This document shows positions 8,409-17,369 of a stretch of 51,869 nt of DNA, piece after piece. The stretch is from contig JAQCLG010000005.1 of NCBI GenBank assembly GCA_027592745.1, forward strand, positions 1 to 51,869, in the 5' to 3' direction. Source of the DNA: Pseudomonadota bacterium. GTDB taxonomy: Bacteria > Pseudomonadota > Alphaproteobacteria > SP197. Both the position numbers and the translations under genes were made by a program. Under the pieces are notes generated by a model. That model did not search any database and was not told the DNA's origin. It saw nothing but the letters and a program-made list of their open reading frames with translations. Positions within the stretch are counted from its first letter, which is position 1, and each line of letters begins with the position of its first letter.

Positions 8409-8992
8409 CACCCGCCACGCTCGACCGGCGCGAAGCCGTCGCCGCGCTGCTGGCCGACCGCGGCGCCCTGCTCGTCGTCGCCGGCCTGGGTTCCCCCGCC
8501 TACGACCTCCACGCCGCCGGTGACCACGACGCCAACTTCTACCTCTGGGGTGCCATGGGTGGTGCCGCGCTGATGGGGCTTGGCCTGGCCCAGGCGCAAC
8601 CCGACAAGCCGGTGCTGGTGCTGACAGGGGACGGCGAGGCGTTGATGGGGCTGGGCGGCCTGGCGACCATCGCCGTCGCGGCGCCGGGAAATCTCACCAT
8701 CGCCGTCGTCAACAACGGCCACTTCGGCGAGACCGGCATGCAGCGGAGCCACACCGGCCGTGGCCTCGATCTGGCTGCCGTGGCCGCCGCCTGCGGCTTC
8801 GCCGAGACCGGCATCGTCACCGACATGGCCGGTGTCGCCGGGCTGTGCGCTGTGCTTCACCGGCCCGCCGCCGGCCCGCGCCTCTTCGTGCTCAGGGTCG
8901 AGGCCCGCAACTTGCCGCGCTCGCTCCCCGCGCGCGATGCCGTGTACCTGAAGACCCGCTTCCGGGCGCACCTGGGGCTGGGCGTGAGCTGA
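8402..8992 (+). CDS. TPP-dependent decarboxylase, beta (diphosphate-domain) subunit
   Basis: The ORF track starts at 8195, but the ATG at 8402 overlaps the alpha stop and begins the homology (MVAPATLDRREAVAALLADR); 196 residues. The TPP/Mg signature GDG...NN is clear: LTGDGEALMGLGG then IAVVNNGHFGETG. This is the PP domain that complements the alpha subunit at 7884, the split arrangement known from ComD/ComE sulfopyruvate decarboxylase. Together they should form an alpha/beta TPP enzyme acting on a 2-oxoacid produced in this pathway. Assignment to a named enzyme is not possible from sequence. Confidence 0.84.
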   Translation: MVAPATLDRREAVAALLADRGALLVVAGLGSPAYDLHAAGDHDANFYLWGAMGGAALMGLGLAQAQPDKPVLVLTGDGEALMGLGGLATIAVAAPGNLTIAVVNNGHFGETGMQRSHTGRGLDLAAVAAACGFAETGIVTDMAGVAGLCAVLHRPAAGPRLFVLRVEARNLPRSLPARDAVYLKTRFRAHLGLGVS

Positions 8993-9060
8993 TCGCGCCG
9001 ACCCGCAACGCGCCGCAATCACGCGATACGGCGGGCCGCCGGTGGGCTAAAAGGCGCGCC

Positions 9061-10293
9061 ATGACATCTCAGCGCCACGACGTATCCGCCCTGCAGGTCC
9101 CGCCTCGCTCGGGCACCCGGGACGTGCTGCGGCTCGCGGTCGCGCAGGCGCTTGCCGGCGCCAACTCGGCAGCGGTCTTTGCCACCGGCGCCATCATCGG
9201 CCACGGCCTTGCCCCCAGCGAGATGCTCGCCACGCTGCCGATCTCGATCTTCGTCGTGGGCATGGCCGCCTGCACGCTACCGGCAGGATTCCTCGCTCGT
9301 CACCACGGGCGGCAGGCCGCCTTCCTGGCGGGCGCGGCCTGCGGCGTGCTCGGCGGGCTGCTCGGCGCCTGGGCGGTGCTTTCGGGCTCGTTCTGGATCT
9401 TCTGCGCCTCTACCTTCTTCGGCGGCGCCTATGCCGCGGTGGTGCTTTCCTTCCGCTTCGCCGCCGCCGACTGCGTTCCGCCAGAGTGGCGGCCGCGTGC
9501 GCTCTCGGCCGTCATGGCAGGCGGTGTCTTCGCCGGGGTGCTGGGGCCCCAACTCGTCACCCACACCATGGACCTGTGGCCGCCGCACGTCTTTGCCGTG
9601 ACCTGCCTCGCGCAGGCGGTTCTTGCGGTGGCTTGCGCCTTCGTGCTCGTGGGCGTCCGGGTGCCGATGCCGACGGCGGCGGAAGTCAGAGGTGGCCGAC
9701 CGTTGGGCAAGATCGTGCGCCAGCCGCACTTTGTCACGGCGGTGATCTGCGGTGTCGTCTCCTACATGCTGATGAACTTCGTCATGACGGCGGCCCCACT
9801 CGCCATGCGGCTGTGCGGGCTGTCACAGGAATCCTCCAACCAGGGCCTGCAGTGGCACATCATCGCGATGTACGCGCCGAGCTTCTTCACCGGCCACCTG
9901 ATCGAGCGCTTCGGCGCCCCCCGCGTGGTCGCCGCAGGGCTGATGCTGACCGCCCTGTCGGCCGCGGTTGGGCTGGCGGGGATCGATGTCGCCCACTTCT
10001 GGCTCACCCTCATCCTGCTCGGCCTGGGCTGGAACTTCGCCTTTGTGGGGGCTTCGGCGATGGTGCTCGAATGCCACCGGCCCGAGGAGAAGACGCGGGT
10101 GCAGTCGCTCAACGACTTCATCGTCTTCGGCACCATGGCCGTCGGCTCCTTCCTCTCGGGCGGCCTGCTCACCGCCTACGGCTGGGACACGGTGCTCTGG
10201 GTTTCCTTCGTGCCGCTCGCGTTGGCGGTGGCGGCGCTGGCTGTGGCCGCCAGGGTGCGCGGCTCCCTGCCCGGCGGTCCCGGCGCGGCGTGA
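9061..10293 (+). CDS. MFS transporter
   Basis: A 410-residue polytopic protein with about twelve hydrophobic segments and a short charged centre (RVPMPTAAEVRGGRPLGK). AGFLARHHGRQAAFLAG matches the loop 2-3 motif of the major facilitator superfamily. It lies 68 bp after the TPP beta gene and 70 bp before the Rieske oxygenase on the same strand, so it most likely imports the substrate of this cluster or exports a product. Subfamily is not clear to me; it resembles YcaD/CynX-like permeases only loosely. Confidence 0.82.
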   Translation: MTSQRHDVSALQVPPRSGTRDVLRLAVAQALAGANSAAVFATGAIIGHGLAPSEMLATLPISIFVVGMAACTLPAGFLARHHGRQAAFLAGAACGVLGGLLGAWAVLSGSFWIFCASTFFGGAYAAVVLSFRFAAADCVPPEWRPRALSAVMAGGVFAGVLGPQLVTHTMDLWPPHVFAVTCLAQAVLAVACAFVLVGVRVPMPTAAEVRGGRPLGKIVRQPHFVTAVICGVVSYMLMNFVMTAAPLAMRLCGLSQESSNQGLQWHIIAMYAPSFFTGHLIERFGAPRVVAAGLMLTALSAAVGLAGIDVAHFWLTLILLGLGWNFAFVGASAMVLECHRPEEKTRVQSLNDFIVFGTMAVGSFLSGGLLTAYGWDTVLWVSFVPLALAVAALAVAARVRGSLPGGPGAA

Positions 10294-10363
10294 CGCGGCC
10301 ATCGCGCAGGGTGCACAATCGGGCCTAGGATTCGTCCGAGCAGCCGCCAGAACGGAGAGAGCC

Positions 10364-11578
10364 ATGCCGATGTCCATTCCGCCCAAGCCGACCCGGGCCC
10401 GCCAGCTCCTGCCCAAGGATTGCTACTACACGCCGGAGTGGTTCGAACGCGAACATGCCGAGCTGTTCAGCCGCTCGTGGACCTTCGCCTGCGTCGTCCA
10501 GGACATCCCGCAGGCCGGCGACTACAAGGCCGTGCAGGTCAACCGCTACCGGATGATCGTGCTGCGTGGCAAGGACGGCGACATCCGCGCCTACCACAAC
10601 ACCTGCCGCCATCGCGGCACGACGATCTTCGAGGACGGCAAGGCCGGCAACTGCCGCCACGGCATCGTCTGTCCCTACCACGCCTGGACCTACAACGTGG
10701 ACGACGGCAGCCTGCGCGGACTCCCGAAGAAGGACCTCGCCTTCCCGGACATCGACATGAAGAGCCTGGGCCTGCACAAGGCAGGCGTCGGCATCATCGG
10801 CGACCTCGTCTTCGTCAACCCGCAGGCGGTTCCCGAGGAGGATTTCGAGCTGTGGCTGGGCAGCATGCGCGACACCCACATGTGGCCCCACAAGCTCGAC
10901 GGACTCTCGGAAAAGCGACCGGTGCGCTATGACTTCGGGGCCAACTGGAAGGCGTTCTGCGAGAACGCCATGGACGGCTATCACCTGAGCTACCTGCACG
11001 ACAAGACGCTGATGGGTCCCGACATCGAGGACCAGCGCTGGGATGCGGTGGGGCGCCACTGGGTGACCATCGCCAGCGGCGAGAACGAGGCGCGCCAGAA
11101 CAGCCATTTCGCACGCATCCCCGGCGTCGACACCAGCAAGCCCTATCCCGTGGTCTACCAGTTCTTCCCGAACTCGGGCGTGCTCTCCTCCTCGATCTTC
11201 TTCTCGGCCTATACCATCGTGCCCGTCGGCCCCGAGCAGTGTTACCTGGAGCTGCGTACCTGGATGATGCCGCGCGAGAAGCAGGACCCGGCCAGGAAAG
11301 CCAGCAAGCCCAGCTCGACCTCGGGCCACGGCCACATCATGAAGGACGGCAAGCGCTACATCTCGATCGACACCTTGAGCTGCCACGCCATGGAAAGCCT
11401 CGACTTCCAGATCGAGGACATGTGGGTCTGCGAGCAGCAGCAGCAGGCCCTGCACTCGCCCATGATGCAGGTCGGCCCCATGGCCGATGTCGGCGAGACC
11501 GCGCTGACATGGTTCCAGGCCAACATCCTCGACTACGTGCCGCTGCAGGGACCGGGCATGCGGATGGCGGCGGAGTAG
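10364..11578 (+). CDS. Rieske non-heme iron oxygenase, alpha subunit
   Basis: A 404-residue aromatic-ring/quaternary-amine-type oxygenase. The Rieske 2Fe-2S motif is C81-x-H83...C103-x2-H106 (TCRHRGT and CPYHAW). The catalytic iron site is AMDGYHLSYLH (D204 bridge, H207, H212), with a C-terminal Asp in QIEDMWVCEQ as the likely third ligand. ATG 10364 follows an ACGGAGAG ribosome site. Close relatives in this branch include glycine-betaine and stachydrine demethylating monooxygenases, which fits the demethylase-like flavoenzyme next door, but ring hydroxylation is also possible. No ferredoxin reductase is encoded nearby, so electrons must come from elsewhere. Confidence 0.9.
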   Translation: MPMSIPPKPTRARQLLPKDCYYTPEWFEREHAELFSRSWTFACVVQDIPQAGDYKAVQVNRYRMIVLRGKDGDIRAYHNTCRHRGTTIFEDGKAGNCRHGIVCPYHAWTYNVDDGSLRGLPKKDLAFPDIDMKSLGLHKAGVGIIGDLVFVNPQAVPEEDFELWLGSMRDTHMWPHKLDGLSEKRPVRYDFGANWKAFCENAMDGYHLSYLHDKTLMGPDIEDQRWDAVGRHWVTIASGENEARQNSHFARIPGVDTSKPYPVVYQFFPNSGVLSSSIFFSAYTIVPVGPEQCYLELRTWMMPREKQDPARKASKPSSTSGHGHIMKDGKRYISIDTLSCHAMESLDFQIEDMWVCEQQQQALHSPMMQVGPMADVGETALTWFQANILDYVPLQGPGMRMAAE

Positions 11579-11607
11579 GCCGAGGGTCCGCATCGCCGGG
11601 GCGCCGT

Positions 11608-11743
11608 CCCTCACCCTCCCACCGCCGCGCGGCGGGCCCCTCCCTCTCTCGCAAGCGGGAGAGGGGCAGGCATAGCACCACCCTTGCCCTTCTCCCCGCT
11701 GGGGAGAAGGAGGGACCCGCGCCTTGGCGTGGGAGGATGAGGG
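11608..11743. repeat. Nested palindromic intergenic element (REP/BIME-like)
   Basis: The 178-bp gap between the convergent Rieske and flavoenzyme genes is a set of hairpins inside a larger stem. The outer arms are CCCTCACCCTCCCA (11608-11621) and TGGGAGGATGAGGG (11730-11743). Inside are CCGCCGCGCGGCGG, CCCTCTCTCGC/GCGGGAGAGGG (11642-11665) and the perfect CCTTCTCCCC/GGGGAGAAGG (11688-11710). It could end transcription from both sides. No second copy was seen in the window. Confidence 0.7.
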
Positions 11744-11756
11744 AGCGTTGCGGTCC

Positions 11757-13751
11757 CTACAACGCCACCGCCAGCTTTCTTGCCTCGTAGAACGCCATGC
11801 TCGCCGTGCGCGCCGAGACGCTGTCGCCGATGGTGTGGACGTCGAAGGATTCGGCCTTGAGTTCGGCGGTGAGTGCATCCTGCGACGTGTTGGTCGTGGC
11901 CAGCACGAGGCTGTCGAAGTCGCGCTTCTCCTTGTCGCCGGTGTAGAGGTTCAGCAACTCGGCGGTGTTACCGCTCCATGAGAGCAGGGCGGTGGCCAGC
12001 ATCACCTCGACGCCGGTCTTCATGAACCGCTCGCGCATGGTCTCGCCGGCCTGGCTGAAGTCGAGGGCGGCGCAGGCGTGTTCGGCCGCCGTCACGATGG
12101 TGACCTCGTGGCGCTGCAGGGCGAGGTGCTGGGCGGTGCCGCTGGCCGGCCACCAGCCGTTGATGTCGTCGAGCAGCAGCACGCGGCTGCCCGGTACCAC
12201 CTTGCCCTCGAGCACGTCGTGCACGGTGCAGACGTTGTCCTGGTCGGCGCCTGGCAGGGTGTCGAGATGGGGCAGGATGCGCTGGAAGCCGGTGCGGGTG
12301 GGCGCCGAGCCGGTGGCCAGGATCACGCTGTCGGGTTCGAGCGCGCGGATCGTCTCGGCCGTCGCCGTGGTGCGCAGCATGACGCGGATCTGCAGCTTCT
12401 CGACCTGGCCCTGGAACCAGGTCAGGAACTGGCCGATCTCGCCGCGCTCGGGCTGGCCGGCGGCCAGGCGGAACTGGCCGCCCAGTTCCTCGTCCTGCTC
12501 GATCAGGGTGACGCGGTGGCCACGCTCGGCCGCCACGCGCGCGCTCTCCAGGCCTGCAGGCCCACCGCCGACGACTACGACGTGCTTGGGCTTCTCCGCC
12601 GCGGGCGGGCGGTCGCCGCCCCAGATCGTCTCGCGGCTGACCGAGGGGTTGATCAGGCAACTGATGTGGTAGTCCTTCATGCGCCGGCCGATGCAGAGCT
12701 GGTTGCAGCTGATGCAGGGGCGGATGTCCTCGGGCCTGCCTTCGCGCGCCTTGTTGGCGAGATGCGGGTCGGCGATCTGGCCGCGCACGATGGAGACCAG
12801 GTCGGCCTTGCCGTCGGCGATGACGCTCTCGGCATTGGCCGGCGTCTTGACCCGTGCCTCGGCGGTGACAAGCGCGTGTTGCGTCACCTCCTTGAACTTC
12901 GCCGCATCGGGCGGGCCGAGCATCATGTCGAAATGGATGCCGGGCACGATCTTGTTGAACTGGTTGAGATAACTGCCGGTGCCGCAGGAGAAGTAGTCGA
13001 CCAGGCCGCGTTCATCGAGCCAGGCGACGATCTCCTGCTTGTCCTCGATCTTGAGACCGCCGGGGTAGGGTTCGGCACCCGAGATGGTCATGCCGACAAT
13101 GAAATCCCTGCCGCAGGCCTTGCGGATGCGCTCGGCGATCTGTGCCGAGAAACGCAGCCGATTTTCCAGGCTGCCGCCCCACCTGTCGGTGCGCCGGTTG
13201 GTGATGGGCGACCAGAACTGGTCGAGCAGGCAGTTGTAGCCGGCGAAGAGGTCGATGCCGTCGAAGCCGCCCTTCTGGTCGCGTATCGCCTGGTCGACGA
13301 AGGCGGCGATCAACTCCTCGATCTCGCCCTCGGTCATGGCATGGCTGCCCCAGGGATCGTGCATGGAGGGCCGGCCCGAGGGCGACCAGTAGGGGCTCCA
13401 GGAGTTGTCCTGATCGCCGTGGCCGCCGACATGGTAGATCTGGTGGCACATGACGGTGCCATGGCTGTGACATTCGTCCGTGATGCGCCGGAAGTGGGGG
13501 ATGACGCTGTCGTCGTGGCGGAAGTTGCCGCGCGTCAGGATCGCGGTGTCGTGGGGCGGTGTCGGCTCCACCACGATCATGGCGGCGCCGCCGCGGGCGC
13601 GTTCGCGGTAGTAGCCGAAGTGCATGTCGGTCGGCAGGCCCTCCTGCGACATGTTGGCCGTGTGGGCGCCGAAGACGATGCGGCACTTGAGTTCGTGCCC
13701 GTTCAGCTTCACGGGTGAGAAGAGATGCGGGAACTGCGGATGTTCTGCCAT
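11757..13751 (-). CDS. FMN/4Fe-4S/FAD NADH:flavin oxidoreductase (TMADH / 2,4-dienoyl-CoA reductase type)
   Basis: The ORF runs to 14441 in the track, but homology starts at the ATG at 13751 (MAEHPQFPHLFSP); 664 residues. An N-terminal old-yellow-enzyme barrel (1-340) is followed by the 4Fe-4S cluster cysteines C346, C349, C353 and C365 (CISCNQLCIG...SC). After that comes a dinucleotide-binding domain starting at VVVVGGGPAGLES (391-403). This architecture is shared by trimethylamine and histamine dehydrogenases, N-methylproline demethylase and 2,4-dienoyl-CoA reductase. Beside a Rieske oxygenase, oxidative N-demethylation is the most attractive role, but that is inference. Confidence 0.88.
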   Translation of the reverse strand: MAEHPQFPHLFSPVKLNGHELKCRIVFGAHTANMSQEGLPTDMHFGYYRERARGGAAMIVVEPTPPHDTAILTRGNFRHDDSVIPHFRRITDECHSHGTVMCHQIYHVGGHGDQDNSWSPYWSPSGRPSMHDPWGSHAMTEGEIEELIAAFVDQAIRDQKGGFDGIDLFAGYNCLLDQFWSPITNRRTDRWGGSLENRLRFSAQIAERIRKACGRDFIVGMTISGAEPYPGGLKIEDKQEIVAWLDERGLVDYFSCGTGSYLNQFNKIVPGIHFDMMLGPPDAAKFKEVTQHALVTAEARVKTPANAESVIADGKADLVSIVRGQIADPHLANKAREGRPEDIRPCISCNQLCIGRRMKDYHISCLINPSVSRETIWGGDRPPAAEKPKHVVVVGGGPAGLESARVAAERGHRVTLIEQDEELGGQFRLAAGQPERGEIGQFLTWFQGQVEKLQIRVMLRTTATAETIRALEPDSVILATGSAPTRTGFQRILPHLDTLPGADQDNVCTVHDVLEGKVVPGSRVLLLDDINGWWPASGTAQHLALQRHEVTIVTAAEHACAALDFSQAGETMRERFMKTGVEVMLATALLSWSGNTAELLNLYTGDKEKRDFDSLVLATTNTSQDALTAELKAESFDVHTIGDSVSARTASMAFYEARKLAVAL

Positions 13752-13810
13752 GGTCGCCCCCTGCGCCGGATCGGCAAACCTTAAGCCCGCCGGGGGTTCC
13801 CGCAAAGGGC

Positions 13811-14620
13811 TCAGCCGTCGCCGGGTGGCGGACCGTCCTTGCCGGCCTGGGCGCCCTGTTTCTCGCGCTGGCGGATCTGCTGCATGAAGGCACCGGCGAT
13901 GATGCCGCTGGGCAGGGCGACCGTACCAACGCCCAGGACGGCGACCAGACCGGCGATGACGCGGCCGATGGCGGTGATGGGGTAGATGTCGCCGTAACCC
14001 ACCGAGGTCAGCGTGATGATCGAGAGCCACATGGCATCGCGGATGTTGGCGACCTTCTCGGGCTGGGCGTCGTGTTCGGCAAGGTAGAGGCCGACGCCGG
14101 CGAGATACCACAGCAGGGTCGCGGCAAAGAGCGCGGCGATCAGGGGCTGTCCGGAAGTCTTGAAGGTATCGAAGATGATCGAGAAGGCTTGGAAGTAGCG
14201 GGCCAGCTTGAACAGGCGGACGATGCGCAGCACGCGCAGCCAGGCCGGGGGCAGTACGCCGAGCATGACGTAGATCAGCTCGGGGAAGAAGGCGAGCAGG
14301 TCGACGATGACCATGAACCAGTTGGCGCGGCAATAGGCGATGCGGCCGCGCAGGCCGCGGTAGCGCGGGTCGGCGCCGGCGACCCAAAGGCGCACGACGA
14401 ATTCCACCGCAAATGCCCAGATGACGACCCGGTTGATCCACCAGATGCCGGTGAAGGAATTGGCCTCGACCTCGCGCTTGGGGTCCATAGTGTAGAGCGC
14501 GATCGACAGCAGGATCAGGGCAACCAGGACCCAGTTGAAAAGGGAGAGGCCGGTGCGGCCGCTGGCCCTGCCTTCGAGCTGGCGGTCCAGTGTCCGCTGG
14601 ATTCGTGCGATGGGGCCCAT
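13811..14620 (-). CDS. Voltage-gated-type potassium ion channel
   Basis: A 269-residue six-helix channel, start ATG 14620 (MGPIARIQRTLDRQ); the track ORF extends wrongly through the next gene. S4 is visible as a helix with regularly spaced arginines and lysine, RVLRIVRLFKLAR (129-141), and the selectivity filter as TSVGYGD (205-211) between two final helices. This is the KvAP-like bacterial K+ channel family, located in the inner membrane. A charged tail (QQIRQREKQGAQ) follows S6. It is probably cotranscribed with the interrupted peptidase upstream, 38 bp away. Confidence 0.9.
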   Translation of the reverse strand: MGPIARIQRTLDRQLEGRASGRTGLSLFNWVLVALILLSIALYTMDPKREVEANSFTGIWWINRVVIWAFAVEFVVRLWVAGADPRYRGLRGRIAYCRANWFMVIVDLLAFFPELIYVMLGVLPPAWLRVLRIVRLFKLARYFQAFSIIFDTFKTSGQPLIAALFAATLLWYLAGVGLYLAEHDAQPEKVANIRDAMWLSIITLTSVGYGDIYPITAIGRVIAGLVAVLGVGTVALPSGIIAGAFMQQIRQREKQGAQAGKDGPPPGDG

Positions 14621-14658
14621 GGTCCGGTCGTTCCCTTCAGGTGGCGCTCTCGTGGCGC

Positions 14659-15612
14659 TCAACCCAGGTGCTTGAAATCCTCCATCGCCGCGACGAGCGC
14701 AAGACGGATGTTGCGGTCGAAGCAGGAGTGGCCGGCCTCGGGAATCGGCCGGTAGGCCGCCTGGGGCCAGGCCTTGTGCAGGTCCCAGGCGTTGGCCAGC
14801 GGGCAGTTGAAATCGTCCTCGCCGTGGACGATGACGCCGGGCACCGGGTGCAGCCTGTGTGCGTTGGCGAGCAGGCTGCCGGGGGGCAGGAAGATGTGGT
14901 TGGAGAAGTAGACGATGGAGAGCCGGGCGCCGACGACATCCATCTCGGGCGTGTCGAGGCCGTCCTCGTGGATGTCGATGTCGAGGTTGCGGCTCCTGCC
15001 CAGGATATCGGCCTGGTCCATCCAGCCCTTGATCACCGGCCAGTGGACCGCGGGATCGGGATCGAGCATGCGTCGCAGCAGCGCGCCGTCGAGATCGCCG
15101 CGTTCGGCCTCGGGCACGCTCGAGACCAGCATCTCCCAGGCCTGCGGCCGGACGTGGCGGGACTCGTGGAAGCCCCAGCGGTTCTCGATCGAACGGCCCA
15201 GCGAAATGCCGCGCACGACCAGTCCCAGACAGCGCTCGGGATGTGCCTGGCCGTAGGCCAGGGCCAGGGCGCTGCCCCAGGAGCCGCCAAAGACGATCCA
15301 GCGCTCGATGCCGAAACGCCTGCGCAGCAACTCGATGTCGCCGATCAGGTGGGGAGTCGTGTTGTCGCGCAGTTCGCCCAGCGGCGTGGAGCGCTAGGTG
15401 CCCCTCTGGTCGAAGGCGATGAGACGGTAGTGGTCGGGGTCGAAGAACCGCCGCACATGGGACGACCATGGCGAACCGGGGCCGCCGTGCAGGAAGACGA
15501 CGGGAACGCCGTCGGGATTGCCGCTCTGCTCGACATGGAGCGTGTGCAGGTCGTCGACCGCCACGCGCACCACGTCGAAGGGTTCGATTGGGGGATAGAG
15601 ATCGCGCTGCAT
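14659..15612 (-). pseudogene. pip: Proline iminopeptidase, interrupted by an in-frame TAG
   Basis: An alpha/beta hydrolase matching prolyl aminopeptidase over about 317 codons from the ATG at 15612 (MQRDLYPPIEPFD). It has VVFLHGGPGSPW, the nucleophile elbow GGSWGSALALAY, an Asp in HGEDDFNCP and a His in PEAGHSCF. A TAG at 15394-15396 (codon 73) splits it just after FDQRGT, where the family reads DQRGxGxS. The frame is intact on both sides. The triplet lies in CCTAG (coding strand), and CCTGG would give Trp. Because Gly is usual at this position, Trp is only one possible original residue. Either a truncated gene or a base error. Confidence 0.85.
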
Positions 15613-15666
15613 GGGAACTCCCGGACCTGCGGTGACGGCAGCAGACCATCCCGGTTCGCTCTCGCC

Positions 15667-15696
15667 TTGGTAAGGGTGCGGGCGGCAAGCTATCAT
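15667..15696 (+). promoter_or_regulatory. Sigma-70-like promoter for the small membrane protein gene
   Basis: TTGGTA (15667-15672) and TATCAT (15691-15696) are separated by 18 bp and stand 22 bp before the start at 15718. They match the consensus hexamers at 4 and 5 of 6 positions, unusual in such GC-rich DNA. Confidence 0.5.
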
Positions 15697-15717
15697 AGAT
15701 CAGCAATAGGAGCCGCC

Positions 15718-15936
15718 ATGCCGGTCTATGTCGTCGAATGCGCCGACGAGCGTGTCTTCACCATCGATGCCGAGAGCCCGGAGGAGGCGATCGAGGCCCT
15801 GTCGCGCACCCGGCACGTGGCGCCTTCGGCGCTGCGGATCGTGCCCGAGCCGGCCCATGAACGGGAGTGGGGCATCCCCGCGCTGCTCGTCGGCCTGGGC
15901 CTGCTGGGGGCCCTCTGCCTGGCCCTGGCACTGTGA
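15718..15936 (+). CDS. Small single-helix membrane protein, unknown function
   Basis: A 72-residue protein hidden inside a longer track ORF. The ATG at 15718 has a good AGGAG site eight bases upstream and a promoter-like sequence before that. The first half (MPVYVVECADERVFTIDAES) is a soluble domain rich in acidic residues with PEEAIEAL, and the last 20 residues (GIPALLVGLGLLGALCLALAL) form one transmembrane helix ending the protein, so it looks tail-anchored. I do not recognise a family. It faces away from the peptidase pseudogene and precedes a PhyH-like gene by 69 bp. Confidence 0.65.
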   Translation: MPVYVVECADERVFTIDAESPEEAIEALSRTRHVAPSALRIVPEPAHEREWGIPALLVGLGLLGALCLALAL

Positions 15937-16005
15937 CGCAACCGGCTCCAGGTTGACGGACGGGGGTGCCGCGGGCGACACTGTGGGGGCCTGCCGCATC
16001 ACCGC

Positions 16006-16830
16006 ATGGAGAGTAAATCCTTGGAATTACAGAGATTTGGCAAGAACGCCGCGGTCGACGACATCGTCGCCGCACTACGGCGGGACGGCGCTGCCGTTGT
16101 CGAGAACCTCGCCGGGGAGAGCATCGTCGACGAGCTCAAGGGCGACCTGCGTGAACCCTTCGACACCCTGGGACGGGAAACCGAAAACGACTTCAACGGC
16201 TACAAGACCCTGCGCATCAACAGCGTGCTGGAACTGTCGCGCGCCTCGGCCCACCTGATCGGCCATGCCAAGGCGATGGCGGTGATGGACGCGATCCTGC
16301 TGGAGTACTGCAAGGCCTACCAGATCGGTTCCTGCACGGCGATCGAGATTCATCCCGGCGAGAGCGACCAGGTGCTGCACCGCGACGACAGCATCTATCC
16401 CGTGCGCATGCCCGGCCTGGAGATGCAGATGAGCGTGATGTGGGCGCTCGACGACTTCACCATCGAGAACGGCGCGACGCGCATCGTGCCCGGCAGCCAT
16501 CGCTGGATCGAGCCGCGCGACGTGCGCGAGGGCGACGAGGTCGTCCAGGCGCCGATGTCCAAGGGTTCGGCCCTGCTCTACCTGGGCTCGACGCAGCACG
16601 GCGGCGGGGGCAACAACTCCGGCGAGACCCGCGCGGGCCTCGTCAACACCTATGCCCTGGGCTGGCTGCGTCAGGAGGTCAACCAGTACCTCTCGATCCC
16701 CCAGGAGGTGGTGCTGAGCTACCCGCGCCACATCCAGCAACTGATCGGTTACGCCGGCCACGGCGACGACCTGGGCTGGTACCCCAATCCCGAGGGCGAA
16801 GGCTGGCTGCCGGGTTACAGCGAAGCCTGA
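16006..16830 (+). CDS. Phytanoyl-CoA dioxygenase (PhyH) family protein
   Basis: A 274-residue Fe(II)/2-oxoglutarate dioxygenase. The facial triad is complete: H125 and D127 in LHRDDS and H198 in TQHGGGG. The 2-oxoglutarate-binding Arg is probably R209 in GETRAGLVN. ENGATRIVPGSH is the PhyH-family strand that precedes the distal His. The C-terminus is rich in aromatic residues (DDLGWYPNPEGEGW). It should hydroxylate a small metabolite or acyl chain in the cytoplasm; the substrate is unknown. It stands alone between the small membrane protein and the truncated amidohydrolase at 16944. Confidence 0.9.
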   Translation: MESKSLELQRFGKNAAVDDIVAALRRDGAAVVENLAGESIVDELKGDLREPFDTLGRETENDFNGYKTLRINSVLELSRASAHLIGHAKAMAVMDAILLEYCKAYQIGSCTAIEIHPGESDQVLHRDDSIYPVRMPGLEMQMSVMWALDDFTIENGATRIVPGSHRWIEPRDVREGDEVVQAPMSKGSALLYLGSTQHGGGGNNSGETRAGLVNTYALGWLRQEVNQYLSIPQEVVLSYPRHIQQLIGYAGHGDDLGWYPNPEGEGWLPGYSEA

Positions 16831-16943
16831 TCCGCCCTGCTCCAGCGCACCACGGTGCGCTGCGCTGAGATCGGCCATGACGGTGCGCGCCCGACCAGGA
16901 CGCGCTACCGTCATGGCCGATGACTTTTGCGGGAGAGAGAGAT

Positions 16944-17368
16944 ATGCGTGATATCGTGATAGCGGGCGCGCGGCCCCGGGGTGGAGAGGTCTGCGACATC
17001 CTGGTGCGCGACGGGCAGATCGCCGCGCGCGGCAAGGCGATCGATGCCGCGCCCGATGCGCGGCGCATCGACGGTGCCGGCTGTCTGCTGCTGCCGGGCC
17101 TGGTCGATGCCCATACCCATCTCGACAAGACGCTGATCGGTCTGCCCTGGCACGCCCATCGCGCCGGTCCGAACCTGATCGACAAGATCACCAACGAACG
17201 TGCCGTGATGGCCGAGCTGGGCCTCGACCCCGCGCTGCAATCGGCCCGTATGGTGCGCCACATGCTCTCGCGCGGCACCACGGCGATCCGCAGCCATGTC
17301 GACATCGGTCTCGACAACAAGCTCTCCCACTTCCACGGCGTCGCCAGGACACGCGATGCCGATGCGTC
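16944..17368 (+). pseudogene. Cytosine-deaminase-like amidohydrolase, 5' fragment
   Basis: The ATG at 16944 follows GGGAGAGAGA. The product begins MRDIVIAGARPRGGE and contains DAHTHLDKT, the first metal motif of the CodA/cytosine deaminase-like amidohydrolases, then GTTAIRSHVDI. Family homology stops near HGVARTRDAD (about 17367), roughly 140 residues into a protein usually near 400. The track ORF runs on to 17510 in a low-complexity frame that is simply the antisense of the aldolase fragment. The last three-fifths, including later metal ligands, are absent, so it cannot be active. See the junction with the aldolase fragment. Confidence 0.8.
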
Positions 17369-17369
17369 G

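Noticed and set aside
12078-13718. 546-residue plus-strand ORF
   Set aside because: Antisense to the flavoenzyme gene, low-complexity translation, no start signal.
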